A stretch of DNA of 64,000 bases from NCBI GenBank assembly GCA_910578835.1, contig CAJTSK010000004.1, positions 75,835 through 139,834 on the forward strand. Reading direction: 5' to 3'. This DNA is from an uncultured Muribaculum sp. (GTDB lineage: Bacteria; Bacteroidota; Bacteroidia; Bacteroidales; Muribaculaceae). Numbering within the stretch: the first letter of the stretch is position 1; each line of letters opens with the position of its first letter. Shown in pieces: positions 35,553 through 44,327 of the stretch. A program made the position numbers and the translations under genes. The notes beneath the pieces are model-generated. The model made no database searches. It saw only the letters and a program-made list of their open reading frames with translations, and was not told where the DNA came from.

Positions 35553-36113
35553 TTATTCATCGATTTCTCCATTCGGCTTGATGTCGTAAGCAATCATACA
35601 GATAGAGAATCCCCAGTAAATAAACGCAAGAGAAGTAAGGAAACTTACCATCATCATGTTTTGTATCCAACCTGCCTCAAGGAAGAAGAATCCGATGAGC
35701 ATCAACAAGATACCGTTGACAAGGTAGAGCCACCAGTATTTACCTTTACGTCCGCTACATGACCCGATTACCATCGAAATACCCCAATAGAGGAAAATCA
35801 GTGCAAGGAAATAAGGGAATACAAACTCCGAGAGGATGATACTTCTGACCAAAAGGAAACCGACAAACATGTCAATCATACCACCGGCTATCCACCATCC
35901 CCATCCTTTAGGATATCGAGGTCCTGCGGCGACAACCAGCTGAACCACGCCGACAAGAATCAATAACCATCCAAAAATCTGTGATGCAATCGCATATCCC
36001 GCATCCGGCCAGAACCAATACGCAAACCCGCATATTATCATCACGATACCGGCTATCAGAACGAGCCACCAGCTCTTTGAGAAGCCCAAGAAGTTAAATT
36101 TTGTGAGATTCAT
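35553..36113 (-). CDS. DUF308/HdeD-family membrane protein
   Basis: 186 residues with six hydrophobic helices in three pairs (WWLVLIAGIVMIICGFAYWF, IFGWLLILVGVVQLVVAAG, WIAGGMIDMFVGFLLV and others), the pattern of HdeD-type proteins. HdeD in E. coli is linked to acid resistance; here only the fold is supported. Single gene with its own terminator. Confidence 0.88.
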   Translation of the reverse strand: MNLTKFNFLGFSKSWWLVLIAGIVMIICGFAYWFWPDAGYAIASQIFGWLLILVGVVQLVVAAGPRYPKGWGWWIAGGMIDMFVGFLLVRSIILSEFVFPYFLALIFLYWGISMVIGSCSGRKGKYWWLYLVNGILLMLIGFFFLEAGWIQNMMMVSFLTSLAFIYWGFSICMIAYDIKPNGEIDE

Positions 36114-36280
36114 AACACTAATAAATTTTAGTTGATACTTTTAATACTATAACAATGCATCAGTTAATTTGTTGAAAAAAAGCTATATCATTTACTCATA
36201 ATAACCGGGGTAAGAGAGTGCGGGACAACAGAAAGCCCTATTTTTATCATCTATATAGCCCCACAAATAATATTTTTATT

Positions 36281-36557
36281 TAAATTTGCACTAATTGCAG
36301 ACTGCGTCAAAGAGTTGACCGCTGCAAGGACATATAAATAAAGGTGTTATTGAAATTATCTTCATAGTTCAAACTTGGCGGTTTGTAAATGCAACGAAGA
36401 TGATTGGCGATAGCACCTGCACTTGGTGTATATACTCCTGCCTGAAAAGGCAGCAGATATATTCATTTGGTGTGGGGCTATTGCTTTATCATGTTGCATG
36501 GGTACCGCCAAGACCTGAACTATGTGATAAAGCAGATACATCCTCCACACCTTTTTT
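36281..36557 (+). ncRNA. Candidate structured RNA: 6S-like rod or terminator-controlled leader
   Basis: TAAATTTG (36281-36288) is a -7 box. About 7 nt later a 5' hairpin begins: TTGCAG/CTGCAA (36295-36300, 36322-36327) enclosing TCAA-AGAG-TTGA. A long rod follows: CATAGTTCA/TGAACTATG (36363-36371, 36516-36524), TTGGCGGT/ACCGCCAA (36375-36382, 36504-36511), ATGCAAC/GTTGCAT (36389-36395, 36493-36499), and an apical CTGCCT-GAAA-AGGCAG (36438-36453). At the 3' end TGCTTTATCA/TGATAAAGCA (36482-36491, 36525-36534) and GGTGTGG/CCACACC (36469-36475, 36545-36551) form a stem followed by TTTTTT. The 3' strands of the rod lie exactly in the loop of that stem. No good frame spans it. It is either a free RNA of about 260 nt or the leader of the glycosyltransferase operon 65 nt downstream. 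Confidence 0.65.
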
Positions 36558-36621
36558 ATTTATCAAGAAATTGTTTTTTAGGCAGGATGAAAGACACAAC
36601 CCTAAAATAACAGTCTTCATT

Positions 36622-37386
36622 ATGGACAAAAAGATTTCAGTTGTAATGAACACCTACAACGCGGAAAAACATCTGCAACAGGTGCTTGACTCGCTGAAAA
36701 GATTTGATGAAATTGTTGTATGCGACATGGAAAGCACCGACTCAACGGTAGAGATAGCCCAAAACAACGGGTGCAAAGTGGTCACTTTCCCAAAAGGCAA
36801 CAACAACATCTGTGAACCGGCACGCGACTTTGCAATCCACTCTGCGGCAAACGACTGGGTATTTGTAGTCGATGCCGATGAAATAGTGCCTGATGCACTA
36901 AGAGACTATCTGTATGAGCGCATCGGCAATCCCGGATTCTCATCGGCACTGACGGTGCCGCGAATAAACAAGTTTTTAGGCAAGCCGGCTACCGCATCAC
37001 CCGACTACCAACTCCGCTTTTTCCTTAAAGACAAGACCACATGGCCTCCGACAATACACTCACGTCCGTCGGTCAACGGCAAGATAGAAAATATCCCGGC
37101 AAACAGAAAAGACCTTTATATGGTTCATCTTGACGACCTGTCCATAAAATCAAGAGTTGACAAGATGAATGTATATAGCGAATATGAGGTCGTGAAACGC
37201 GCTCATAAAAAATATGGAGTCGTCAAGATGTTATTCCGACCGGGATGGTTCTTTATCCGCAGCCTTATATTTGGAAAGGGTTTTCTCGACGGCAAGAGAG
37301 GGCTTGTACGCGCCTACATAGCATCGCTCTATCAGATTATCTATCTGTCAAAACTTTATGAAAACAGTATCAAAAACGAGCAGTAA
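36622..37386 (+). CDS. Family 2 glycosyltransferase (WaaE/KdtX-like)
   Basis: 254 residues from the ATG at 36622 (MDKKISVVMNTYNAEKHLQQ); the frame is open upstream through the structured RNA but that part is not protein-like. GT-A motifs: VVCDMESTDSTVEIA and FVVDADEIVPDALRD, where the DAD binds the metal. The short form with the late LDDLSIKSRVDKMNVYSEYE helix resembles LPS core beta-glucosyltransferases of the WaaE type. First gene of an AT-rich operon that overlaps the sugar kinase by 29 nt; a lipid A-core role is likely. Confidence 0.88.
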   Translation: MDKKISVVMNTYNAEKHLQQVLDSLKRFDEIVVCDMESTDSTVEIAQNNGCKVVTFPKGNNNICEPARDFAIHSAANDWVFVVDADEIVPDALRDYLYERIGNPGFSSALTVPRINKFLGKPATASPDYQLRFFLKDKTTWPPTIHSRPSVNGKIENIPANRKDLYMVHLDDLSIKSRVDKMNVYSEYEVVKRAHKKYGVVKMLFRPGWFFIRSLIFGKGFLDGKRGLVRAYIASLYQIIYLSKLYENSIKNEQ

Positions 37387-38110
37387 GGCGCCGGATAGCA
37401 TATGTGTCATTTTAACTGACATCCTTGAACGAGGGATAGTAGAGAATGCGTCGCTCATACACTCAGGCAGAAACAAGATATGGCGTGGAAATGCAGACGG
37501 TAAGGACGTGGCAATAAAAGTATATGGCAACTCTCTTATCAAGTCAATCATATATTCGACAAGAAAGACCAAAGCGCGGAGAGCATTTGAAAACGCTCTC
37601 GAACTCACAAAACGTGGTGTAGCTACACCGGCGCCACTTGCTTATGGAGAAAGACGCGGATTCATGAACCGGGTTACCAAAAGTGTCTATATATCAGCCT
37701 ATGAAGAGTCGACACCTTTAGCTCACTATCTTGACTGTGGGAATGTAGATGTTATTGAGCAGTTTTCCCGCTTCACGGCGGAGCTTCACAGTAAGGGAAT
37801 ATTGCATTACGACCTTAACTCAACCAATGTAAGAATAAGGTATACAAATGGGTATCCTACGTTCAGCCTTATCGATATAAACCGAATGAAGTTCATCCAG
37901 GTCGGAACAACAGTCAATCTTAAAGACAGATTCAACAATATCACCAGGTTTTCATCTCTTAATGAGAACTACATATTCTTTGTAAAAAAATATCTCAAAT
38001 ACGCCAATCTGCCTGAAGCGCTCTTTGACTCAGCTATTCAGTCCAAGTTAAGGCATGATACAATGAACTCCCGTATACATAAAATCAAAAACTTTTTCAA
38101 AAAATTATAG
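37358..38110 (+). CDS. LPS core (Kdo/heptose) kinase-like protein
   Basis: 250 residues with a small protein-kinase-like fold of the WaaP/KdkA/RIO type. Visible elements: a nucleotide-binding start GRNKIWRGNADGKDVAIKVY with the Lys, the catalytic loop LHYDLNSTNVRI (HxDxxxxN), and FSLIDINRMKF, the DFG equivalent. Such kinases phosphorylate Kdo or heptose of LPS at the inner membrane. Start at 37358 overlaps the upstream transferase by 29 nt. Confidence 0.85.
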   Translation: MKTVSKTSSKAPDSICVILTDILERGIVENASLIHSGRNKIWRGNADGKDVAIKVYGNSLIKSIIYSTRKTKARRAFENALELTKRGVATPAPLAYGERRGFMNRVTKSVYISAYEESTPLAHYLDCGNVDVIEQFSRFTAELHSKGILHYDLNSTNVRIRYTNGYPTFSLIDINRMKFIQVGTTVNLKDRFNNITRFSSLNENYIFFVKKYLKYANLPEALFDSAIQSKLRHDTMNSRIHKIKNFFKKL

Positions 38111-38120
38111 CAAAAACAAA

Positions 38121-38804
38121 ATGATACCAAAGATTATACATTATTGCTGGTTTGGTCACAATGAGAAACCGGCTAAATTCAAAGAATATCTTGAATCGTG
38201 GAAAAGACACCTTCCCGAATACACGCTAAAAGAATGGAATGAAGAAAACTTTGATGTCAATATCTGTAATTACTCAAGAGAAGCTTACAACACGCGCAAT
38301 ATGGCATTCGTATCTGACGTATGCCGCGTATATGCACTTCTGACAGAAGGAGGGATATACCTTGACACCGATGTCAAGATATTAAAATCGCTTGACGGAA
38401 ACCTTGATCTCAAAAACGGATTTCTTGGCATGGAGACTAAAACGCTTATCGGAACGGGGCTGATGGCAGCACCCAAGGGAGCAACATGGGTAAGTGCCTT
38501 TTTTGACTATTATAAACGCCGTCGATTTATAAACATATGGGGACATCCCATGAGAACACCTAACACCAAGATACTCACCGACAAGATAATGCCTAAAATT
38601 CCTAAAAACCATCGCCCAAAAGTATTCCCCATGGGATATATCTGCGGTTATTTCATAAATTCTACATTTGAAATAACACCAAATACATTTGCCGTACATT
38701 ATTATCAAGCATCGTGGAAATATAAAAAAACTCTAAGAGTAAAACTTAGAAACCTTGCGCAAGGATTCTGCGTAAGACACTTTAAAATTGATTTCTCTAA
38801 ATGA
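38121..38804 (+). CDS. Glycosyltransferase with DXD sugar-binding region (GT32-like)
   Basis: 227 residues. MIPKIIHYCWFG is the N-terminal signature of the Gly_transf_sug/capsular-synthesis family. It is followed by AFVSDVCRVYALLTEGGIYLD with TDV completing the DxD (about residues 71-95). Usually transfers a hexose or galactose in LPS and capsule loci; donor not predictable. Overlaps the next gene by four bases (ATGA). Confidence 0.9.
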   Translation: MIPKIIHYCWFGHNEKPAKFKEYLESWKRHLPEYTLKEWNEENFDVNICNYSREAYNTRNMAFVSDVCRVYALLTEGGIYLDTDVKILKSLDGNLDLKNGFLGMETKTLIGTGLMAAPKGATWVSAFFDYYKRRRFINIWGHPMRTPNTKILTDKIMPKIPKNHRPKVFPMGYICGYFINSTFEITPNTFAVHYYQASWKYKKTLRVKLRNLAQGFCVRHFKIDFSK

Positions 38805-39667
38805 AAACATCTCTGATTATATCAACCTACAACCGCCCTGACGCATTAAAATTATGTGTCAGGAGCGCAATATCGCAAAGTATTGCTCCTGATGAAATAG
38901 TAATAGGCGATGACGGATCCACTTCGGAAACCAAAGACATGATTGAAAACCTGCGCCGACTTACACAAATACCTATAATTCATGTATGGCAGGAAGACAA
39001 AGGATTTCGTCTGGCGATGATGAGAAACAAGTCGGTTGCCGTATCTTCAGGCGATTATATTATAGAAATCGATGGTGACATAATACTTCACCGCGATTTT
39101 ATAAAAGACCATATCGCTCTATGTAGACCAAATCATTACATCAGTGGCGGCAGGACTTATCTAAACAGAAGCTTCTCAGAATATCTATGCCGTGAAGGCA
39201 AGTCGGACTATCCAAATTTTATGTCTTCCAAAATTGAATACAAACGCGAATATTGCATAAGAATACCCTTGTTTTCAAAAATATTCGCATCACGATACAG
39301 GAAAAACAGAACCGGACTTGGATGCAACCTATCTTTTTTCAAAAAGGATTTTGCTGTAATAAACGGGTATGACGAGAGATTTGAAGGATACGGCTACGAA
39401 GATAGCGATTTAGAATCCAGATTTAAAAACAACGGCATAAAAAAACTATATGCTAAATTTTCTGCCATCGCATTCCATTTATGGCACAACGAGGCATCAA
39501 TGACCAATCTCGACAATAATCGCTCAATGTATGTACACAGCACACAACAACTAAAGACCAGATGTGTACACGGTTATGACAAGTATCTAAAGGGCAAGAT
39601 AGAAGTCGCGCAGGAGGGCGTTGTAATCGTCACCGCCAATTACGAGGATGTCGGTGACGAGCGGTGA
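38801..39667 (+). CDS. Family 2 glycosyltransferase with C-terminal GT7-like module
   Basis: 288 residues. MKTSLIISTYNRPDALKLCV and VIGDDGSTSETKDMI open the GT-A fold, IIEIDGDIILHRDFI holds the DxD-like motif, and GYDERFEGYGYEDSDLESR with FHLWHNEAS forms the GT7C-like second half seen in chondroitin-synthase-type enzymes. Its last 27 codons (81 bp) run antisense into the 3' end of trmN6, and the tail after about residue 261 looks atypical, so the original stop may have been lost. Last gene of the AT-rich glycan operon. Confidence 0.87.
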   Translation: MKTSLIISTYNRPDALKLCVRSAISQSIAPDEIVIGDDGSTSETKDMIENLRRLTQIPIIHVWQEDKGFRLAMMRNKSVAVSSGDYIIEIDGDIILHRDFIKDHIALCRPNHYISGGRTYLNRSFSEYLCREGKSDYPNFMSSKIEYKREYCIRIPLFSKIFASRYRKNRTGLGCNLSFFKKDFAVINGYDERFEGYGYEDSDLESRFKNNGIKKLYAKFSAIAFHLWHNEASMTNLDNNRSMYVHSTQQLKTRCVHGYDKYLKGKIEVAQEGVVIVTANYEDVGDER

Positions 39668-40303
39668 CGGCTCAACGGCAATCTCCCATAAGAGGCGCGA
39701 CGGTGACGGCGCGGAAGGCTTGGTGTAGACACGCGTGAGGCGGATGACATTCAATCCGGCAAGCTCGCAGTCGAGCAAGATATCATTTTCGCGGTCGGCG
39801 GGAGATACAAACGCGATACGTCCGCCCGGAGCAAGCAGAACGCGGGCGGCATGCAGGATGTCGGCATAGCTCAAGCCGTCGCCGTGACGCGCCGCGGCAC
39901 GCGCCCTGTCGGGCGACTTTATATCGGTAGTGAAAAATGGCGGATTACTTACAATCAGGTCATAACGTGACAGTACGCCACTTCCTACAGCCCCGGAGAA
40001 GTCACACTCGACAAAATCAAGCCTGTCGCCCCAAGGAGAGGCAGCGGCATTTTCCCGTGCTTCAGCGACAGCCTCCGGCACAATGTCGATGCCGGTAATC
40101 ATGGCGCGACTGCAGCGTTGCGCAATCATGAGTGCAATCACCCCTGAGCCTGTGCCGACATCAAGCACTCGACTGCACCCCGTGATGTCACACCAGGCAC
40201 CGAGCAACACACCGTCTGTGCCCACTTTCATGGCGGCAAGACGGTTAGCCACGGCAAATTGCTTGAAGCGGAATACCTGTTCTCTGTTTCGGTTAGTGCC
40301 CAT
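39587..40303 (-). CDS. trmN6: tRNA1(Val) adenine-37 N6-methyltransferase-like protein
   Basis: About 238 residues from the ATG at 40301-40303 (MGTNRNREQVFRFKQF). A class I SAM methyltransferase: VLDVGTGSGVIALMIAQR binds SAM, and IVSNPPFF is the catalytic NPPY-type motif for amino-group methylation. The C-terminus LLRDFYLAL matches the LTRDFYL ending of YfiC/TrmN6. A TTG start at 40336 would add 11 residues overlapping the promoter. Its 3' end overlaps a convergent glycosyltransferase by 81 bp. Confidence 0.9.
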   Translation of the reverse strand: MGTNRNREQVFRFKQFAVANRLAAMKVGTDGVLLGAWCDITGCSRVLDVGTGSGVIALMIAQRCSRAMITGIDIVPEAVAEARENAAASPWGDRLDFVECDFSGAVGSGVLSRYDLIVSNPPFFTTDIKSPDRARAAARHGDGLSYADILHAARVLLAPGGRIAFVSPADRENDILLDCELAGLNVIRLTRVYTKPSAPSPSRLLWEIAVEPSPLVTDILVIGGDDYNALLRDFYLAL

Positions 40304-40311
40304 TTCAAGGG

Positions 40312-40319
40312 CAAAGTTA
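40312..40319 (-). promoter_or_regulatory. -7 box just before trmN6
   Basis: Minus strand TAACTTTG only 8 nt from the ATG at 40303, which would give a leaderless or nearly leaderless mRNA. No good -33 box, so low certainty. Confidence 0.35.
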
Positions 40320-40337
40320 CAACAATACCGCGACAAA

Positions 40338-41369
40338 TCACTGCTTCACGGCATTTTTACGCTTCGTGACAGAAATATATACTGCGCTGAATATGCCGAG
40401 CATCACGAGCATCGCCGCCTGAAAGCTCCACATCACCATGGAAAATGCCGCTCCCTCGGTGTTGCCGATACCGTAAATCGAGAGGGCAAACATTACGGCG
40501 ATATTCCAGGGTCCGAGACCGCCGTTGGATGGCACTGCCATGCTGAACGAGCCAAATACAAACACCACCAGACCGGGAATCAAGCCATAGGCGGTACCGG
40601 GTGTCTCGACCAGCGCGCGTGTAAACGGGAAGGCGTAGAAGCACACATATGTCTCCATGAAATAACACACCCATATGCCGAGAGTAAGCATGATGTAAGC
40701 CCCGATGCCTTTCATCGTGAAGAGCACCTTGAAACCCGTCCACAAATCCTTTAGATTCTTGTCGATTTCATTTACATACTGATACTTGCGAAGCACCCTG
40801 AACAGTGTCCAGATAACGATGACCGCCATTGTCACGCCAAACCACAGCCAGGGGTCGTCGGAGAGGTGACCGATATCCTTGCCTATGCTATAATGACTCA
40901 TAAAAGTATCGATAGGACCTCGCGCCACAATCATCGCCAGCCCGAAGAGCATGACCACAACAATAGCATCAGATATGCGGTCGCCTATATCGGTGCCTAT
41001 CACAGTGGAGAGCGGCACCCTCTCCCTGCGCGAGACGAAGATACATCGCCACGCCTCCCCCACGCCTGAAAACACGAGGTTAAGGGCGTAGGCGCCGAAA
41101 ATCGACACACTCTCTGCTACAACCGGCATACGCGGCACCCCCACCCCGCGCAGCTGAATGCCCCAGCGTATGCCCCGGATTATATGGGAGAGCGTGGTTA
41201 TCGCCATCATAAGTATAATCCAGCGGAAGTTACATCCGTCGCGAATCACCTTCATCATCTCGTGTATGTCGACCTTGTGAAAGAGCCACACCACGAGCAG
41301 AGCCGACACCGCGAGCGGTATCATGTAGCGAAGCGCCTTTCCGGTCCATTTGCTAAATCGGTCAGCCAT
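40338..41369 (-). CDS. UPF0104/flippase-like (LPG synthase TM-type) membrane protein
   Basis: 343 residues with eight or nine helices. Signatures of the lysylphosphatidylglycerol-synthase transmembrane family: ALLVVWLFHKVDIHEMM, NLVFSGVGEAWRCIFVSR, GTDIGDRISDAIVV and VPSNGGLGPWNIAVMFAL. It lacks the cytoplasmic LPG synthase domain, so it may move or sense lipids. It ends 34 bp before trmN6 on the same strand. Confidence 0.88.
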   Translation of the reverse strand: MADRFSKWTGKALRYMIPLAVSALLVVWLFHKVDIHEMMKVIRDGCNFRWIILMMAITTLSHIIRGIRWGIQLRGVGVPRMPVVAESVSIFGAYALNLVFSGVGEAWRCIFVSRRERVPLSTVIGTDIGDRISDAIVVVMLFGLAMIVARGPIDTFMSHYSIGKDIGHLSDDPWLWFGVTMAVIVIWTLFRVLRKYQYVNEIDKNLKDLWTGFKVLFTMKGIGAYIMLTLGIWVCYFMETYVCFYAFPFTRALVETPGTAYGLIPGLVVFVFGSFSMAVPSNGGLGPWNIAVMFALSIYGIGNTEGAAFSMVMWSFQAAMLVMLGIFSAVYISVTKRKNAVKQ

Positions 41370-41478
41370 TATCAGTCATAATTTTTAGATATTAACAAAT
41401 AAGTTAAACATTAGGGTGTGCATGACGTTCTTATTAACATAAAATTTTGTATCTTTACGCTAACTAACCGATGGAATA

Positions 41479-42090
41479 ATGAATATAACCACAGCAAAAT
41501 TTGAGATAAGCAATACCGACGTCAACAAATGCCCGGCTACGACGAGGCATGAATATGCCTTTATCGGGCGCTCCAATGTCGGCAAATCGTCTCTGATAAA
41601 TATGCTCACAGGGCGCAAGGGTCTTGCGATGACCTCCTCCACCCCGGGCAAAACCACCCTTATCAATCACTTCCTGATTAATGAAGACTGGTATATCGTG
41701 GACCTGCCCGGCTACGGATATGCGCAGCGCGGCAAACAGATGCAGGCACAGATAAAACGCATCATAGAAGAGTATATCTTGCAGCGCGCACAGATGACCT
41801 GCCTGTTCGTACTGATTGATTCACGCCATAATCCCCAGAAAATCGACATGGAGTTTATAGAGTGGCTCGGAGAAAACGGAGTGCCGTTTGCCATCGTGTT
41901 CACTAAACTTGACAAGATGTCGTCGACCGCAGGAAAAATCCAGACAAGGAAATATCTTGACACCCTGCGCGAACAATGGGAGGAGCTGCCACCGGTGTTT
42001 TACACCTCCAGCTCCGACGGCAGAGGCAGAAAGGAGCTTCTCGATTATATCGAGGAGCTGAACAAGCTGCCTCTTGTCGATGAGGAATAA
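41479..42090 (+). CDS. engB: Ribosome biogenesis GTPase EngB (YihA/YsxC)
   Basis: 203 residues. TRAFAC GTPase motifs: G1 GRSNVGKSSLI, G2 around TSSTPGKT, G3 DLPGYGYAQRG, G4 TKLDK, G5 TSSSDGRG. Required for late 50S subunit assembly and for division in many bacteria. A weak -7 box TATCTTTA lies at 41450-41457. Followed after 35 bp by the RSH gene. Confidence 0.96.
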   Translation: MNITTAKFEISNTDVNKCPATTRHEYAFIGRSNVGKSSLINMLTGRKGLAMTSSTPGKTTLINHFLINEDWYIVDLPGYGYAQRGKQMQAQIKRIIEEYILQRAQMTCLFVLIDSRHNPQKIDMEFIEWLGENGVPFAIVFTKLDKMSSTAGKIQTRKYLDTLREQWEELPPVFYTSSSDGRGRKELLDYIEELNKLPLVDEE

Positions 42091-42125
42091 ACGCAACCGC
42101 CAATACTGATATTCAACCAACCGTC

Positions 42126-44327
42126 ATGAACGAAAAGTATCTTACCCCGACGGAAAAGGAGGAGATGATAACCTCGTTTCGCCGTCTACTTGAACATACC
42201 CGTGAGATAACCGAGCCTGACGACATCAAGCGGGTAAAACGCATCATCAACGAAGGTATCAGTCAGAATCATTACAGCCGTGACAAATATGGCATAAATC
42301 CGGCTCTACATAATATAAAGACGGCTTTGTCGCTCTGCGAGAAGGTGAGCCCCGACCGCAACATGATAATAGCCATACTTCTCTACAACCTCTGCAAAAG
42401 CGAGTTTATCCCTGAGGAGGAGCTTGTCGAAGAATGGGGCGACGACATAGCCAAGCTGATACGCGGATTGCTGAAAGTGTCGACCCTTTACAGCAAGCAG
42501 GCGGCAGTGGAAAGTGACAATTTCAGGAAACTTCTGCTGACGTTTGCCGAAGATATACGCGTGATAATCATAATGATTATCGACCGACTGGAGCTGATGC
42601 GCACCATCAACCATCATCCCAATGAAAAGATGGTGCATGACGTTGCCTACGAGTCAAATTATCTGTACGCTCCCCTTGCCCACCGCCTCGGTCTTTATGC
42701 CATAAAGTCGGAGCTGGAGGATATGTCGCTGAAATATACCAACCGCGACACATACACGGAGATAGCCCACAAGCTCAATGAGACCAAGAAGAGCCGCGAC
42801 GCGTATATAGCCGAGTTTATTAAGCCGATAAAAGAGAAGCTTGACAAGACCCCGCTGAAATATGAGATAAAAGGCCGTACAAAATCGATATACTCGATAT
42901 GGAACAAGCTGAAGAAGCAGAAAAACGACATCGAGCATATATATGACCTATTTGCCATAAGGATAATCATCGACAGCGACCTGGAGTCGGAAAAGAGCGA
43001 CTGCTGGCTCGCCTACTCCATAATCACCGACCTGTATCAGCCCAATCCGTCAAGAATGAAGGACTGGCTGAGCATACCGAAGAGCAACGGCTACGAGTCG
43101 CTGCATATCACAGTGTATGGACCCGGCAACCGCTGGGTAGAGGTGCAGATACGTACCAAGCGCATGGACCTCATCGCCGAGAAGGGACTTGCCGCCCACT
43201 GGCGTTACAAGGGCATCAAGAGCGAAGGCAATCTTGACGCATGGATGAACAATGTGCGCGACATATTGGAGACCGCCGAGACCGGACCGATGGAGCTGAT
43301 GAAAAACATGAAGATGGATATCTACGACAAAGAGGTATTTGTCTTCACCCCGAAAGGCGACCTTTACAAGCTGCCATTCGGGGCGTCGCTGCTTGACTTC
43401 GCCTTCAATATCCACACCAACCTTGGCATGAAATGCACGGGCGGAAAAGTCAACGGCAAAAACCAAAAGCTCAACTATAAGCTGAAAAGCGGCGACACGG
43501 TGGAGATATTCACCTCAGGCGCCCAGATACCGAAGCTCGACTGGCTCAACTTTGTGGTGACCTCAAAGGCTCGCAACAAGATACGCCAGTCGGTCCATGA
43601 AATGCGCAACGGAGCCGCGACACTCGGCAAGGAGCTTGTGGAGCGACGGTTTAAAAACCGCAAAATCGACCTGCAGGAAGCCACGATAATGCGCGTCATC
43701 AAAAAGATGGGCTACAAGACCGTGACCGACTTTTATGATGCCGTAGCCGCAGAGACCATCGACATCAATGACATCATATCGGAATATGAAAATATCGAGA
43801 AGAAAGATGCCGCCATCGGGGAGATCCGTTCGGCGGAGGAGTTTCAGCTGTCAAAAAGTGTCGAGGATGAGCATCCCGACGATGTGCTTGTAATCGGAGA
43901 CAATATCAAGGGCATCAATTACAAGCTCGCGAAATGCTGCAACCCGATATATGGCGACGAAGTGTTTGGCTTTATCTCGGCAGAGGGTGTCATCAAGATT
44001 CATCGCCACGACTGTCCCAATGCCGGGAACATACGGCAGAAATATCCCTACAGGCTGATTACGACCCGATGGTCAGGCAAACTCGGGCAGCAGTTTGGCG
44101 CCACTCTCCGTATAATCGGAAATGACGACATAGGCATAGTCACCAATATCACCTCCATCATCAACAAGGAGAAAGACGTGACGCTGCGAAGCATTTCCAT
44201 CAATTCCAATGATTCGATATTCCAGGGCTACCTGATTGTCGGCATAAATGACACGGTGACCCTCAATAACCTTATTAAGAAACTTAAAACCGTAAAAGGA
44301 GTAAAAAATGTGCAACGTAGTAATTAA
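42126..44327 (+). CDS. RelA/SpoT homologue, probable (p)ppGpp synthetase without hydrolase activity
   Basis: 733 residues with the long RSH order: HD domain (about 45-200), synthetase (240-365), TGS (about 400-460), helical and zinc-finger-like region (KCCNPIYGDEVFGFI), ACT (about 655-733). The HD metal site is broken: the first His is Asn58 (GINPALHNI) and the HD pair is Tyr87-Asn88 (ILLYNLCKS); Asp153 remains. The synthetase core is kept (GRTKSIYSIWNKL, IYDLFAIRI, SNGYESLH, EVQIRT) and carries Arg310-Met-Lys-Asp313, the RxKD form usual in bifunctional enzymes. So I infer a synthetase-only alarmone enzyme; a separate hydrolase should exist elsewhere. Downstream lipoprotein gene overlaps by 20 nt. 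Confidence 0.93.
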   Translation: MNEKYLTPTEKEEMITSFRRLLEHTREITEPDDIKRVKRIINEGISQNHYSRDKYGINPALHNIKTALSLCEKVSPDRNMIIAILLYNLCKSEFIPEEELVEEWGDDIAKLIRGLLKVSTLYSKQAAVESDNFRKLLLTFAEDIRVIIIMIIDRLELMRTINHHPNEKMVHDVAYESNYLYAPLAHRLGLYAIKSELEDMSLKYTNRDTYTEIAHKLNETKKSRDAYIAEFIKPIKEKLDKTPLKYEIKGRTKSIYSIWNKLKKQKNDIEHIYDLFAIRIIIDSDLESEKSDCWLAYSIITDLYQPNPSRMKDWLSIPKSNGYESLHITVYGPGNRWVEVQIRTKRMDLIAEKGLAAHWRYKGIKSEGNLDAWMNNVRDILETAETGPMELMKNMKMDIYDKEVFVFTPKGDLYKLPFGASLLDFAFNIHTNLGMKCTGGKVNGKNQKLNYKLKSGDTVEIFTSGAQIPKLDWLNFVVTSKARNKIRQSVHEMRNGAATLGKELVERRFKNRKIDLQEATIMRVIKKMGYKTVTDFYDAVAAETIDINDIISEYENIEKKDAAIGEIRSAEEFQLSKSVEDEHPDDVLVIGDNIKGINYKLAKCCNPIYGDEVFGFISAEGVIKIHRHDCPNAGNIRQKYPYRLITTRWSGKLGQQFGATLRIIGNDDIGIVTNITSIINKEKDVTLRSISINSNDSIFQGYLIVGINDTVTLNNLIKKLKTVKGVKNVQRSN

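Noticed and set aside
36400..36621. In-frame upstream extension of the first LPS-operon glycosyltransferase
   Set aside because: It crosses the structured RNA and its terminator and is not protein-like; GT2 homology begins at the ATG at 36622.
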